Source: an uncultured Methanobrevibacter sp.
GTDB taxonomy: Archaea; Methanobacteriota; Methanobacteria; Methanobacteriales; Methanobacteriaceae
Assembly (NCBI RefSeq): GCF_900314695.1
Contig: NZ_OMWD01000011.1
Coordinates: 1 to 64,000, forward strand
Direction: 5' to 3'
DNA length: 64,000 nucleotides
A program made the position numbers and the translations under genes. Positions 1 through 9,426 of this stretch are shown one piece after another (the stretch's first letter is position 1; each line of letters opens with the position of its first letter). The notes under the pieces are model-generated. The model was not told where the DNA came from, ran no database searches, and worked only from the letters and a program-made list of their open reading frames with translations.

Positions 1-100
1 ACTAATTTCCTTAGCCTGAGACTCAATAGTACTGTTCTGAATAGCTACAGTATCAGTAAGATTACTAATTTCCTTAGCCTGAGACTCAATAGTACTGTTT
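1..100 (-). repeat. 63-bp tandem repeat coding a 21-residue heptad unit
   Basis: Bases 1-63 are followed by a copy starting at 64 that matches for about 36 bases (ACTAATTTCCTTAGCCTGAG...). On the minus strand the unit codes three heptads (NSTIESQ AKEISNL TDTVAIQ), so it lengthens a coiled-coil stalk in whole turns. The array continues outside the window, so the copy number is unknown. Confidence 0.85.
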
Positions 101-2979
101 AACTCTTTAATGATTTCATTGAGTTCACTGATTATGTCAACTGTTGGTGTGACATTAACTGCAACTGTTCCAGTAGCTTTATTGAATTTTTCGTCACCTG
201 CAAAGACAATATTCGCTGTGTAATTACCTGCAACTAAACCATCAACTAAAACAGTAGCTTTACCTTTATCAATGTCACCATAGAATTTTTTACCTTCAAC
301 ATCTACTAAAATAAAGCCAGAATCAACATCAGGAATGTCAATTTCGATTGTTGAGGTGTTTCCTTCTTCGAATACTATTGGGTTTGCTGTGATTGAAGTT
401 TCATCTTTAGAGACCGTGTATTCTTTGGTTGCCATGTCACTTTCGTAGTTTTTATCACCAGAATATGTGATATCGGCAACGTAGTCTCCTGCTTGATTGT
501 TTAGATTAATGGTTATTGTTTCGTTTGCAGAAATGGTGTCTGCTTTTTTACCATTAATTTTAACTGTAACTTCACCAGTAGCATCAGACGGTAAACTGAT
601 TGTTAATGTTACATCATCTTTTGTTGTAATATTTTCTACTGGTTCAACAATAGCATTCATTGAAGGATTTGCTTTATTAATTGTAATTGTAGCTGTTTTG
701 GTAATATTAGTATGGTTTTCATCAGGATTTGTTGTTACAGTTAATGTGTATTTACCTGTGTTTAATTTTGGTAAGGTTATGTTGTCTCCGGATACTGTGA
801 CTGCTATTTCAGTGTTGTTTTCATCTGTTAATGTTGCAATAACATCTCCAGTTGAGTTTTCACATACTGCATTGATGACTGTTTCTGCCGCATAAGTGAA
901 TTCTTTATCCGGTATATCTAGACTGGAGTTTGCTTTATTGATTGTTAAATCAATTGTTTTTGAAACCCATTCATAGTTAGAATCAACTATTGTTGTTGCT
1001 TCTAAAGTGTATTTCCCTGCAGGTAAAGCATCTAAGTTAATAGTACCTGATTCACTTGAAGCAGTTGCAACTTCATCATCATCTTTGTTTAAGACACTGA
1101 CGGTTACGCCATTTGCATTAGTCACATTAAATGGAATAACTATAACATCACCATAGGTAAATGCTGCATCTTCAATTTCAAGAACTGAATCTGCTTTATT
1201 AACTGTTACACTAGCTGGTTTATCTAAAGCCACATATTTATCATTACCACTGTAAGATACAGTTACACCGTATGTTGTTGCATTTAAGTTAGTGAAGTTT
1301 ACAGTCATTGTTTGGTTTGCAGACATTTCTTTAGTGTCATTACCAAATTTGACAATAACTGTACCGTTAACATCATCAGGCAATGTGATAGATATTGTTG
1401 CATTATCACCAACTTTAACATCACCAGTTGCAACTTCAAAAGTATAATCACTTACTTTAGATACTGTTAAAGTAGTTGTGTTGAAACCAAATAAGTTATT
1501 TTCTGCTAAATTAATTTCAACATCATAAATACCTTCTTTTAAAGTATCTGGAACAGTGTAGACAATTGAATCTTTGCCGATGACTTCGACTCTTTCGGAT
1601 TTATTGTAACTTCCATTGGAAACTGTTACAGTAACATTAGCAGTTATTGGTTGAGTGAAATTGAATGTAATATTTTGATCTTCACCATAGTAAATATTTA
1701 CTGGATTGGCAGTGATGTTTACTTTAGTGAATTCTAATTCAATTTCTTCATTATGTAATGTAGCAGTTACTTTATGGGTTGAATTTGAACTGATATAAAT
1801 AGCTCTGAAATTACCATTAATTAAAGTAGCCGTTTGATTAATATCACCAGTAGATGATTGTAAGTTAACAGTCATAGGTTGGAAGTTTTCCATACCATCT
1901 TGATCTTCAGTACCATTCCAAGTTAACTTACCAATAATTTCATATTGATCATTGCCCAAATAATTTTCAGATACTGAAAAGATTGCATATCTATTAACTG
2001 GGATAACATAAGTATCATTATAGGTTCCATCAGGATTTATTACGTTACCATGTGCTGGAGTAATATAAGGCGGAAGTGAATTTTGACCAAACCATACACT
2101 ATCCATTGAAATATTGCACCCAATATATATGGATCCACCCAACATTTTACTGGTATCAGGTAAATTAAATACACAATATTCAAAAATGTGCACCATATTT
2201 TTAGTAAAACTTCCCTTGAATATTGTATTCCAAGTATTATGGATGTCAAATATACAATTTATAAATTGAGAGTTATATTCTTCTGAACCAGTAATATAAG
2301 TTTTATCTGTAAATCCAATAAATGAACAATTATTAAATATCCCTAAATTAGCAGAACCATAAAATGGAAAAAAATAAAAATATGCAGAATTCTTATCTGA
2401 TATATATGTACCCAGTTTATTATTACGCCCAGTTATATCAAAAATTATATTTGAAAAAGTAAAATTTGATAAAGAGGATGTTAATCCAAATGCTTCAGCA
2501 TGATTTGTATTTTTAGTAAGTTTAGTATCACTATAAAGATTTGTTATAATAACCTTACCACCAATACCTTCAATATGCAAATTTGTGGTATTGAAATTTA
2601 ATTGCGCACCTAATTTATATGTACCATTAAAAACTTTAACTGTGACTTTCTCTTGGCCATTAATATTATCACATGCTAAAGAAAAATTAGAAAATGGATT
2701 TTCATAAGATCCATTCCCACCAATAGTACTATTATTATTACCCACGTAAATAACGTATCCTTCATCAATATTTTGACCATCTACACCATAATTTAATTCA
2801 TCATCTACCACTTGATTCAAATCCACCTCCTCAGAGGAAACAGATAGCAGTTCATTTTCATTGCCAATATTTAACACAGTATCATTAAAATCATCTAAAT
2901 TAGAAGCTGAAATAACATTAAATGAACTGAACAATACAACAAATATAACAAATATTAATATTAAATGTTTAGTTACCAT
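1..2979 (-). CDS. Adhesin-like secreted protein, C-terminus beyond the window
   Basis: Open frame of 993 codons from ATG at 2979 to the window edge with no stop seen. Residues 1-25 form a signal peptide (short basic start, hydrophobic core, ending near 'VISAS'). Residues about 60-290 resemble a parallel beta-helix (many short N-rich strands such as 'NNCSFIGF'). From about residue 330 there are repeated Ig-like domains of roughly 90 residues, each with 'G.Y..T..Y.GD..Y' or 'PVENITTKDDVTLTISLP' type strands. The last visible part is a coiled coil made of a 21-residue repeat. The family is common in gut methanogens and is thought to mediate surface attachment; no ligand can be named. It lies 41 nt downstream of another adhesin gene, with no clear ribosome binding site of its own. 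The upstream ATG choice is supported by the signal peptide. Confidence 0.9.
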   Translation of the reverse strand, partial: MVTKHLILIFVIFVVLFSSFNVISASNLDDFNDTVLNIGNENELLSVSSEEVDLNQVVDDELNYGVDGQNIDEGYVIYVGNNNSTIGGNGSYENPFSNFSLACDNINGQEKVTVKVFNGTYKLGAQLNFNTTNLHIEGIGGKVIITNLYSDTKLTKNTNHAEAFGLTSSLSNFTFSNIIFDITGRNNKLGTYISDKNSAYFYFFPFYGSANLGIFNNCSFIGFTDKTYITGSEEYNSQFINCIFDIHNTWNTIFKGSFTKNMVHIFEYCVFNLPDTSKMLGGSIYIGCNISMDSVWFGQNSLPPYITPAHGNVINPDGTYNDTYVIPVNRYAIFSVSENYLGNDQYEIIGKLTWNGTEDQDGMENFQPMTVNLQSSTGDINQTATLINGNFRAIYISSNSTHKVTATLHNEEIELEFTKVNITANPVNIYYGEDQNITFNFTQPITANVTVTVSNGSYNKSERVEVIGKDSIVYTVPDTLKEGIYDVEINLAENNLFGFNTTTLTVSKVSDYTFEVATGDVKVGDNATISITLPDDVNGTVIVKFGNDTKEMSANQTMTVNFTNLNATTYGVTVSYSGNDKYVALDKPASVTVNKADSVLEIEDAAFTYGDVIVIPFNVTNANGVTVSVLNKDDDEVATASSESGTINLDALPAGKYTLEATTIVDSNYEWVSKTIDLTINKANSSLDIPDKEFTYAAETVINAVCENSTGDVIATLTDENNTEIAVTVSGDNITLPKLNTGKYTLTVTTNPDENHTNITKTATITINKANPSMNAIVEPVENITTKDDVTLTISLPSDATGEVTVKINGKKADTISANETITINLNNQAGDYVADITYSGDKNYESDMATKEYTVSKDETSITANPIVFEEGNTSTIEIDIPDVDSGFILVDVEGKKFYGDIDKGKATVLVDGLVAGNYTANIVFAGDEKFNKATGTVAVNVTPTVDIISELNEIIKELNSTIESQAKEISNLTDTVAIQNSTIESQAKEIS

Positions 2980-3020
2980 TTGAATCAAAATTTAAAGAAA
3001 GAAATATTTTAAGTAATATT

Positions 3021-4541
3021 TCAATTATTAATTCCGACATCTGCAGTAGGTGCAAATATTGCATCATTACCAGTATTTGGAGTTGAAGAATTTGTTATTG
3101 CTTCTAAAGTATTATCGTTAATATCCCCAGTTACACTAGTATCATTCATTAAATAAACTGCATAATCCCCGTTATATACAGTTACATTATTATCATGAAT
3201 ATTATAATAATGTTGACTGTAAGTATTTTGACAATAACTTATACCATATGCACAATAATTTTTATGATAACCTGCAGTATTATTCACAGTTACAGTATTA
3301 CCATATACAGTTGCATAAGTATCTTGTAATTCCATACCTGATACTAATGACCATTCGTCACTACCTGCTTTACCAGTTACAGAAATATGATTACCGCAAA
3401 CAGTAATGTTAGTTTTACCATAATAGTTTTGAGAGTAAATACCTAAATTAGGACCATTATTTTTTGTAGTTAAAGTGTTATTACATATTTTTACACCAGT
3501 GTGTGGACCAGTGAGTTGTATACAGTATGCTGCACCAGTTCCATTACCACCTACTTGACCACCAGATTTATTACCATTCATATCAACAGTGTTACTGCAG
3601 ATTGTTATATTAGTACATGAATATACATCAATTCCATAAATATAACTTGCATTATTTGCAGGTGTTACTGGATCAGTTTCATAAATATTATTTCCACGTA
3701 TTTTAGCATTTGGAGATTGTGCTATGATAAATGCATCTAATGTTGGGTAATCTCCAACACGTCTATTTCCAATTACAGTTAAATTATTTTTATCAAATTT
3801 TAAATTGTTACAATATTCAATTGCCGCACCGGCAACATAATCAGCATATATGGAACCAGATAGAGTCCAATTAACTTGTTTGAGTGGGACGTTTGCATTA
3901 ATTTCATTTCCATATATTGTTAAGTTTTGACTATGTCCTGCTTTTATTACATAATTATAGTTTGCAGCATTATCATAGTTACAGGTATAATTTACTTTAT
4001 TGTTTATTACAATAGCATTATTTGCATTTTGAATGTCAATTGCAAAACAGTTATCATATTGAGGAGCGTTAACAACTATTGTTGCGCCATTCAAAACTAT
4101 TCCATTATGCAATAATTCAAATCCCATATTATTAAATGTGGATCCTGTTGCGGTAACTGTTATTGCTTGATTAAACTTAAGAGTTGTATAAGTATTTGAA
4201 GCAAAATTTCCATTAAATATTACTTCATCCACATTTGCATCATTAAATACACCATTTGTGAATTTAGTTGTATAATTGCTTGGAGTTAATGTAATTTTAT
4301 TTGTACCGCTTGGTATAGTAGGTACTTCAATCACACAATTGCAATCATTACAATCACAACCTCCAGTGCCCCGATCTTGTTCGACTTCCTCAACTGAGTC
4401 AACAGTATCATCTATTTCAATGACAGCTGTATCATCAGGTACGGTAATGTTGTCTGCATCTGTTGCGCTTACTGCGCTTACACAGCAGATTAACATTACT
4501 AACATTGACATAAGTAGTATTGTTTTAGACATACTCTTCAT
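3021..4541 (-). CDS. Adhesin-like secreted beta-helix protein
   Basis: 506 residues. ATG at 4541 is preceded by GAGGT about 10 nt upstream. Residues 1-26 are a signal peptide ending 'VSAVSA'. Residues 27-60 are acidic. A cysteine cluster follows at C62, C64, C67 and C69 (CDCNDCNC), which could bind metal or cross-link the protein. Residues about 80-500 are a parallel beta-helix: short turns rich in 'NNITVCGN', 'IHDNNVTV' and 'IYGNEI', as in pectate-lyase-like folds. No Ig-like domains or membrane anchor are visible, so it may bind the wall non-covalently or through the cysteine segment. The next gene downstream is another adhesin, probably on the same transcript. The substrate is unknown; an enzymatic polysaccharide-cleaving role is possible, but no catalytic set is evident. 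Confidence 0.85.
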   Translation of the reverse strand: MKSMSKTILLMSMLVMLICCVSAVSATDADNITVPDDTAVIEIDDTVDSVEEVEQDRGTGGCDCNDCNCVIEVPTIPSGTNKITLTPSNYTTKFTNGVFNDANVDEVIFNGNFASNTYTTLKFNQAITVTATGSTFNNMGFELLHNGIVLNGATIVVNAPQYDNCFAIDIQNANNAIVINNKVNYTCNYDNAANYNYVIKAGHSQNLTIYGNEINANVPLKQVNWTLSGSIYADYVAGAAIEYCNNLKFDKNNLTVIGNRRVGDYPTLDAFIIAQSPNAKIRGNNIYETDPVTPANNASYIYGIDVYSCTNITICSNTVDMNGNKSGGQVGGNGTGAAYCIQLTGPHTGVKICNNTLTTKNNGPNLGIYSQNYYGKTNITVCGNHISVTGKAGSDEWSLVSGMELQDTYATVYGNTVTVNNTAGYHKNYCAYGISYCQNTYSQHYYNIHDNNVTVYNGDYAVYLMNDTSVTGDINDNTLEAITNSSTPNTGNDAIFAPTADVGINN

Positions 4542-5727
4542 CTTAATAACCTCGTTTTTCTAGAAGATTTTGACGAATCCAATTTTTGGAATCTGCCAAA
4601 ATCAAGGTTCTTTTTCAAAAAGAGTTTCAATCTGCTCGCCAAAATGTTATACATTGTATCAATGTCTCGGACATTACTTCTTTTATAAAAGTTTTGATTA
4701 TTTGTTTAAACATTGAGATTCTGATTGCGAATTCGTATTTTTATTTTTTGGTGATGATTATTCGGCAGTTAAATAAATAATGTGTTTTCAGCTTTTTTTA
4801 TCTATTTTAAGTGAGAGTAATATTTAGTTTACATCGATTTTTCAGGACGGCTTTCTGGTTGTATTTAAAAATGGCTTTAAAAATTTGGTAAATTCCTTAA
4901 TACATGTGTTTACAGTCTGAAGTTATGAATTGAATGCTTTTAATTAAGTTTGGATTGATTGAGGAAATATTATCGATTAACTTGTGGTAAACAAGTGGAT
5001 AATGTAAGATTTATTTAACGTTTTTTGAAATTTTGTTGAATTTGCGATTTTTCATGCAGGCAGTTAAATTTTCTAAAAGAATCCCTTTTCGTTTAAAATG
5101 AGTAATTAAATATTATAATGGAGTATTTTTTTATGAATCTGTTTTAAGATCTTTAATATTTCTTTTTGCAAAAAAATCATTTAAATTTGTCAATTTAACA
5201 CCTTTTAAAAAATTCAAGCATGATTGAATAATGGGAAAGTATATATTAATAAATGGATAAATAATATCATATGTATAGATGCTAAAGTTATCTGTACTAA
5301 ATTAGGTTTTATGTAAATTTAAGTTTAATTTAATAAAAAACAAAAACTTAAAGCTTGATTTGATTAATTCAAAAGGAATTCAATTAAAGTTTAAAAATAA
5401 GATACATTGATACAATGCCTAGGACACTATCACAGTCATCAAAAATCAGGTGTGATTTTTAAAAACCAAAAGGAAAAAAAACATTTTCCCAAAAAATCCT
5501 ATTAATCTCGAGTGATTGAAAGCAAATAAAAAGATTGAAATTAAGCATTTTTTAATTTTTTGTTGAGGTCTAAAAAAAATACATTAATACAAGCCAAAAA
5601 CATTATTACTTTCTCTTTAATAGGATGTAAAATAATTTTTTTATTTTACGGTTTTAACTTTTTTATCTTTTAGTATAAATATCTACTCTTAAATTTATTG
5701 AGAAATCATCATGACACAAAAAGAAGA
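4542..5727. other. Long AT-rich spacer between adhesin and HNH genes
   Basis: About 1.2 kb without a convincing gene. It holds the leader of the adhesin gene, with an imperfect inverted repeat around 4580-4610 (TTTTGG...CCAAAA), and a short perfect hairpin at 5441-5460. A TATA-like AGTATAAATATC near 5669-5680 would suit the HNH gene. The rest shows no motif I recognise. Confidence 0.6.
5441..5460. terminator. Short hairpin, possible terminator
   Basis: AAAAATCA, loop GGTG, then TGATTTTT: an 8-bp perfect stem ending in T residues. It lies in the spacer, with no gene directly upstream on the plus strand, so a role in termination is only a guess. Confidence 0.3.
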
Positions 5728-6024
5728 ATGGATGACATTTCAAAAAGCAAAAGCATAGATGAAGTGAGAAACACCAAGGAGTATAAGGACTGGGTTAAAA
5801 GTATAAAAGAAAGGGATAATGAATGCTGCGTTTTATGCGGAGCCGACCAGCACCTGGAAGCCCATCACGTGTTCTCGTTTAAGAATTTTATACCCCTGCG
5901 TCTTGAGCCGGACAACGGCATAACCTTATGTCACTGGTGTCATAAAAAGTATCATACATTTTATAACCTTGAGAATACCAATCCCGTAACACTTCTGAAA
6001 TTCTTTAAGGATTTCAGGTTTTAG
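5728..6024 (+). CDS. Small HNH endonuclease
   Basis: 98 residues from ATG 5728; an in-frame TTG at 5698 would add ten residues. The TATA-like box near 5670-5680 places transcription start close to 5700, which favours the ATG. The HNH/zinc-finger signature is complete: C-V-L-C, then 'EAHHV' with the catalytic histidine pair, the asparagine in 'PDNGITLC', and 'CHWCHKKYH' closing the metal site. Such small HNH proteins are usually nicking or homing-type nucleases of viruses and mobile elements, or packaging helpers next to terminase genes; no terminase is near. It stands alone, just before a decayed RhuM gene, so it may be a survivor of an older mobile element. Confidence 0.8.
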   Translation: MDDISKSKSIDEVRNTKEYKDWVKSIKERDNECCVLCGADQHLEAHHVFSFKNFIPLRLEPDNGITLCHWCHKKYHTFYNLENTNPVTLLKFFKDFRF

Positions 6025-6070
6025 ATAATCAAACATTTAAATAATATTTTTGAGTCAGGACAAACTGGTA

Positions 6071-6428
6071 AAATCAGAAGTTATCTTCAATCCGAACGAT
6101 TCTACTAATAGTGGAATCGTTATTATAAACCTCGATGCGAAATCACAAACAATATATACAACCTGAACACCCTAATCTTGGTTGACCCTCGTGTAAACAG
6201 CAAACAGGCAACATACTTTCGCAGATGGGCAACAAGCGTGCTTAAGGAGTATATTGTAAAAGGTTTTGCACTGGATGATGAATTATTAAAAAAAGGCACA
6301 AGATTCGGGAAAGATTACTTTGACCATTTGCTTTAAGAATCCGTGAAATCCGTGCATCAGAGAGAAGATTCAATCAAAAAATCACTGATTTGTATGCAAC
6401 AAGTGCAGACTCAGATTTTCATTTCATC
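6071..6428 (+). pseudogene. rhuM: Decayed RhuM-family gene
   Basis: Three pieces of a RhuM-like protein can be read in sequence. An N-terminal 'KSEVIFNPNDST' begins at 6071. After a deletion of the middle part comes 'YNLNTLILV..RVNSKQATYFRRWA' followed by 'KEYIVKGFALDDE' and 'GTRFGKDYFDHLL' up to a stop at 6333. After a frameshift it continues with 'RIREIRASERRFNQKI' and 'TDLYATS' to about 6420. These strings match the RhuM family (a widespread protein of pathogenicity islands and mobile elements, function unclear). The 3' part ends at the converging FRG gene, whose stop lies at 6419, so that gene block probably replaced the rest. Confidence 0.8.
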
Positions 6429-7519
6429 AACAACTCATCTAAAATTACCTTGTTTTTTACACTATTGGAAACACCATTATAACCTGGGAATAAAAACTCT
6501 TCTGAATAATCATCTTCATATATTTTTTTTAGAATTTTAGGTTTTAATTTTGAAGGAATGATAAATTTATAAAATATTTTTTCTCCTTCAGGAACGTCAG
6601 AATCTGTTAATCCATGAGATCTAGTTAATGATTCACCACTGAAATTATTATCATTATTTTTTTTAAAATCATCAATAATTATATCATCAAATGATTTTTC
6701 ATCTTGATTATACAAATCATTTATAATAAATGTAAAAAATCCTTTTTGAGCAGTTAAATTAGGATTTGAATAATATTCTGGCCTATAAAATCTTAATTTA
6801 AATTTTTCACCTGTCCTATTATTTTTATGATTGAAAGGATAAAATAATTTATAATTAAATGCCCATAAAACACCATCTGCCTCTTCATAATCTTTATCTT
6901 TATAATTTAAAATATCAGAAACAGCAAAATATATTGAAGATTTATAATCATATGACCAATCTAAAAATCTTGTAGGCATCCCATAGTGTTGAGCTAATCC
7001 AATAATTTCATAAAAGCTTTCTCTTGGCCAATAATCTTCAGGATAGTAGAAATCAGAATTGTCTATTAAATCACGAATCTCTTGATTAATATTAATTTTT
7101 AAACCAGTTTTATCTGCACGATTAATGAATTTCATTAAAACATTACACTCTTTTTTAATCTGCAACCTATTTAAACTGATATCATCAAACCACCCATCTC
7201 TTGGAGTTTCATAATATTTATTGGTCCTTAAATAATATTCTCCACCGTATTTCTCAAGGTCATCTTGAGGGATTGAATATTCCCTAATTTGAGCATTAGT
7301 AACTCGATATGGAAATGTTTCCTTTGGCGAAATAGCTTCATTTAAATCAGCCCCATCATTCCTTAACGATTTTGGACATAACGGATATGATTCTTTCTTT
7401 ATTCCTCTAAAAATACATTTTCCATGTATATTCTCAATTTCATCACGACCCTCTATTAAATCAAAAAGTTCATAACAGTTTTTGATTTTATGTTCCCAAA
7501 TATATTTTTCATCAACCAT
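6419..7519 (-). CDS. FRG-domain protein (paralogue 1)
   Basis: 366 residues. The FRG signature is clear: 'CIFRGIKKESYPLCPKSLR' at about 35-53 (F37 R38 G39) and 'LAQHYGMPTRFLDWSYDY' at about 175-192 (Q177, H178, Y179, P182, T183, R184, D187, W188), followed by 'IYFAV'. The C-terminal part (about 230-366) has 'FRPEYYSNPNLTAQKGFFTF', which is shared with the next gene. The FRG domain is found in bacteria, archaea and viruses without a firmly known activity, and often near defence genes. The start lacks a ribosome binding site. It lies 47 nt downstream of its paralogue, on the same strand, probably one transcript. Predicted cytoplasmic. Confidence 0.85.
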   Translation of the reverse strand: MVDEKYIWEHKIKNCYELFDLIEGRDEIENIHGKCIFRGIKKESYPLCPKSLRNDGADLNEAISPKETFPYRVTNAQIREYSIPQDDLEKYGGEYYLRTNKYYETPRDGWFDDISLNRLQIKKECNVLMKFINRADKTGLKININQEIRDLIDNSDFYYPEDYWPRESFYEIIGLAQHYGMPTRFLDWSYDYKSSIYFAVSDILNYKDKDYEEADGVLWAFNYKLFYPFNHKNNRTGEKFKLRFYRPEYYSNPNLTAQKGFFTFIINDLYNQDEKSFDDIIIDDFKKNNDNNFSGESLTRSHGLTDSDVPEGEKIFYKFIIPSKLKPKILKKIYEDDYSEEFLFPGYNGVSNSVKNKVILDELLMK

Positions 7520-7566
7520 AATATAAGTGTATGATAATAACTATAATAAATTTATTAAATTCATTA

Positions 7567-9060
7567 TTACTTAAAATTCAATAAAAAGTTTATATCCGTG
7601 TTATCGGGTTCAATATACATAAATTGATTCCTCATACTAAAATTATTGATTTTGAATGGAAACTTAAATTCTATTAAACCATTTATTCTGATGGCATACG
7701 CTTCATTATCTTTAAAATAATTGTTAAAATCCTTTTTTAACCAATTAGATTTATTATGATATTTTTCCCAGATCAAATTAGGAGAATTCTTAATGATTTC
7801 ATTAGCTTTGAAATATCCTTTAATTTCTTGGGATTCCGGCGAATAAATATAAATATTTTCAATTTCTGAATTAAAATTGAACTTACCAAATAAATAATTT
7901 ATCTTTCTTTGAAATATGTCCTCACAATTCTTAATTTTTAGCAAGATATTCTTTTTAGGTTTTTTATCACTTTCATTCTTTATATTTTCTAACATGACTC
8001 GATTTCCCATATTTTGTATAACCCTACCATATCCCGGAAATAAAGTATCTTCAGAATAACCTTCTTTATATAATTCTTCTAGGATATCTAACTTAGCATT
8101 TTTAGAAATTACGAATTTATAAAAGATTATATCATTTTCAGTTATTTCAGGAGGGATTAATATTAAGTCTTTTCCATTGTCAAAAACAGTCTTTTTATTC
8201 TTTTTTCCAATATTTTTAATTTCATTACAGATTGCCTGATCTAACGGACAGTCTAAGATTTCATCAACCGGATTTATTAAAAATGTGAATAATCCTTTTT
8301 GAGCTCTTAAATTTGGATTTGAATGATATTCTGGTCTATAAAATCGTAACTTATACTCATTTGATTCATTATAATTATCTTCAAATAATCTATAATTCAA
8401 TGCCCAGATAACCCCATCATTATTTTTATTTTCTAAAATGTCCTTTACGGCAAAATATAATGCTACATGATAATCATAAGTCCAGTCAAGAGCACAAGTT
8501 GGTAAATTATAATGTTGAGCTAAAGAAATTATTTCAAAAAAGGACTTTTTTGGCCAGAATGTAATTTTATCAGGATTCAAATAATTATGTATTTTACTTC
8601 TGGTCTCATAACTGGTATTAATTTTTAATCCATTTTTATCGGCAATATTTAAAAATTTCAATAAAGCATATGTTTCTCTTTTGATTTGTAAATAATTTTT
8701 ATTTTTTAAATACTCTCTATAGTTATCAAAAAAAGGATGATGATTTTTGTCAAATAAAATCAATTTTCCATAACCTAAATCAGTATGCACCTGCTCTTCT
8801 AAAAAATTAGAATTAACATCCTCATTACTAATCAAAACTAAAAAACCTAAATCTCCACCAACATAATCATTTACAATAGGTTGATTGAGATCATCTTTTC
8901 TTAAAGCAGAAGGTACTAATTCATATTCAAAATTCGATAAACCTCTAAAAATAAAATTATCCCTAAGATCCCCACATTTATCCGTTTTTCCTTTAATATG
9001 ATTAACTAAATCATCATAACTATCAATCTTTATCTCAATAATGTTGTTTGTAGATTCCAT
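7567..9060 (-). CDS. FRG-domain protein (paralogue 2) with C-terminal extension
   Basis: 497 residues. It aligns with its downstream neighbour: 'NFIFRGLSNFEYELVPSALR' (F38 R39 G40), 'LAQHYNLPTCALDWTYDYHV' at 180-199, and 'FYRPEYHSNPNLRAQKGLFTF'. The usual arginine of the 'PTRxLDW' motif is cysteine here (C189), as is the usual glycine changed to N185. An extra C-terminal section of about 130 residues (from about 370) is absent in the paralogue and not recognised. The start has no ribosome binding site and lies 367 nt from the divergent ATPase gene, so the two transcripts may share a control region. A tandem duplication with divergence of the motif suggests the two copies have different roles. 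Confidence 0.85.
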   Translation of the reverse strand: MESTNNIIEIKIDSYDDLVNHIKGKTDKCGDLRDNFIFRGLSNFEYELVPSALRKDDLNQPIVNDYVGGDLGFLVLISNEDVNSNFLEEQVHTDLGYGKLILFDKNHHPFFDNYREYLKNKNYLQIKRETYALLKFLNIADKNGLKINTSYETRSKIHNYLNPDKITFWPKKSFFEIISLAQHYNLPTCALDWTYDYHVALYFAVKDILENKNNDGVIWALNYRLFEDNYNESNEYKLRFYRPEYHSNPNLRAQKGLFTFLINPVDEILDCPLDQAICNEIKNIGKKNKKTVFDNGKDLILIPPEITENDIIFYKFVISKNAKLDILEELYKEGYSEDTLFPGYGRVIQNMGNRVMLENIKNESDKKPKKNILLKIKNCEDIFQRKINYLFGKFNFNSEIENIYIYSPESQEIKGYFKANEIIKNSPNLIWEKYHNKSNWLKKDFNNYFKDNEAYAIRINGLIEFKFPFKINNFSMRNQFMYIEPDNTDINFLLNFK

Positions 9061-9426
9061 AATTATTCTATAAATTTAATAAATTATTATTCTTTTGTTA
9101 AATACATTAAATCCTAAAAAATAACTAAAATAATTATAATTTAATAAGAAAAATGTCTTATTTCAAAATAATCTTTCAAAACATGTTAAAAAGAAGAATA
9201 ACATCCTAACGTAAACATTGATAAACTTTTTTTGAAGAATAACCATCAAATGAAAAATACATCCAATCTTACAATCCAAACAGATATGTTCTAACATATG
9301 CATTAAGATAAACTTTATAAAACAGGATTAATTGAAGGTGAAATACAACTCAGATAAAAAAAATAATAATATGAATTTCACATATATTATTAATTGAAAA
9401 TCTTCTTTAATTTAAAGGTGGGTAAT
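9061..9426. promoter_or_regulatory. Divergent spacer between FRG pair and ATPase gene
   Basis: 366 nt of AT-rich sequence separating minus-strand FRG genes from the plus-strand ATPase gene. Several TATA-like stretches occur (for example AAACTTTATAAAAC at about 9310-9322). I see no strong inverted repeat or operator. Confidence 0.45.

Noticed and set aside
497..895. Plus-strand open frame of 132 codons
   Set aside because: Antisense to a long minus-strand adhesin frame with clear domain pattern and signal peptide.
4586..4780. Plus-strand open frame of 64 codons in the spacer
   Set aside because: No ribosome binding site, no recognisable family and composition of AT-rich noncoding sequence.
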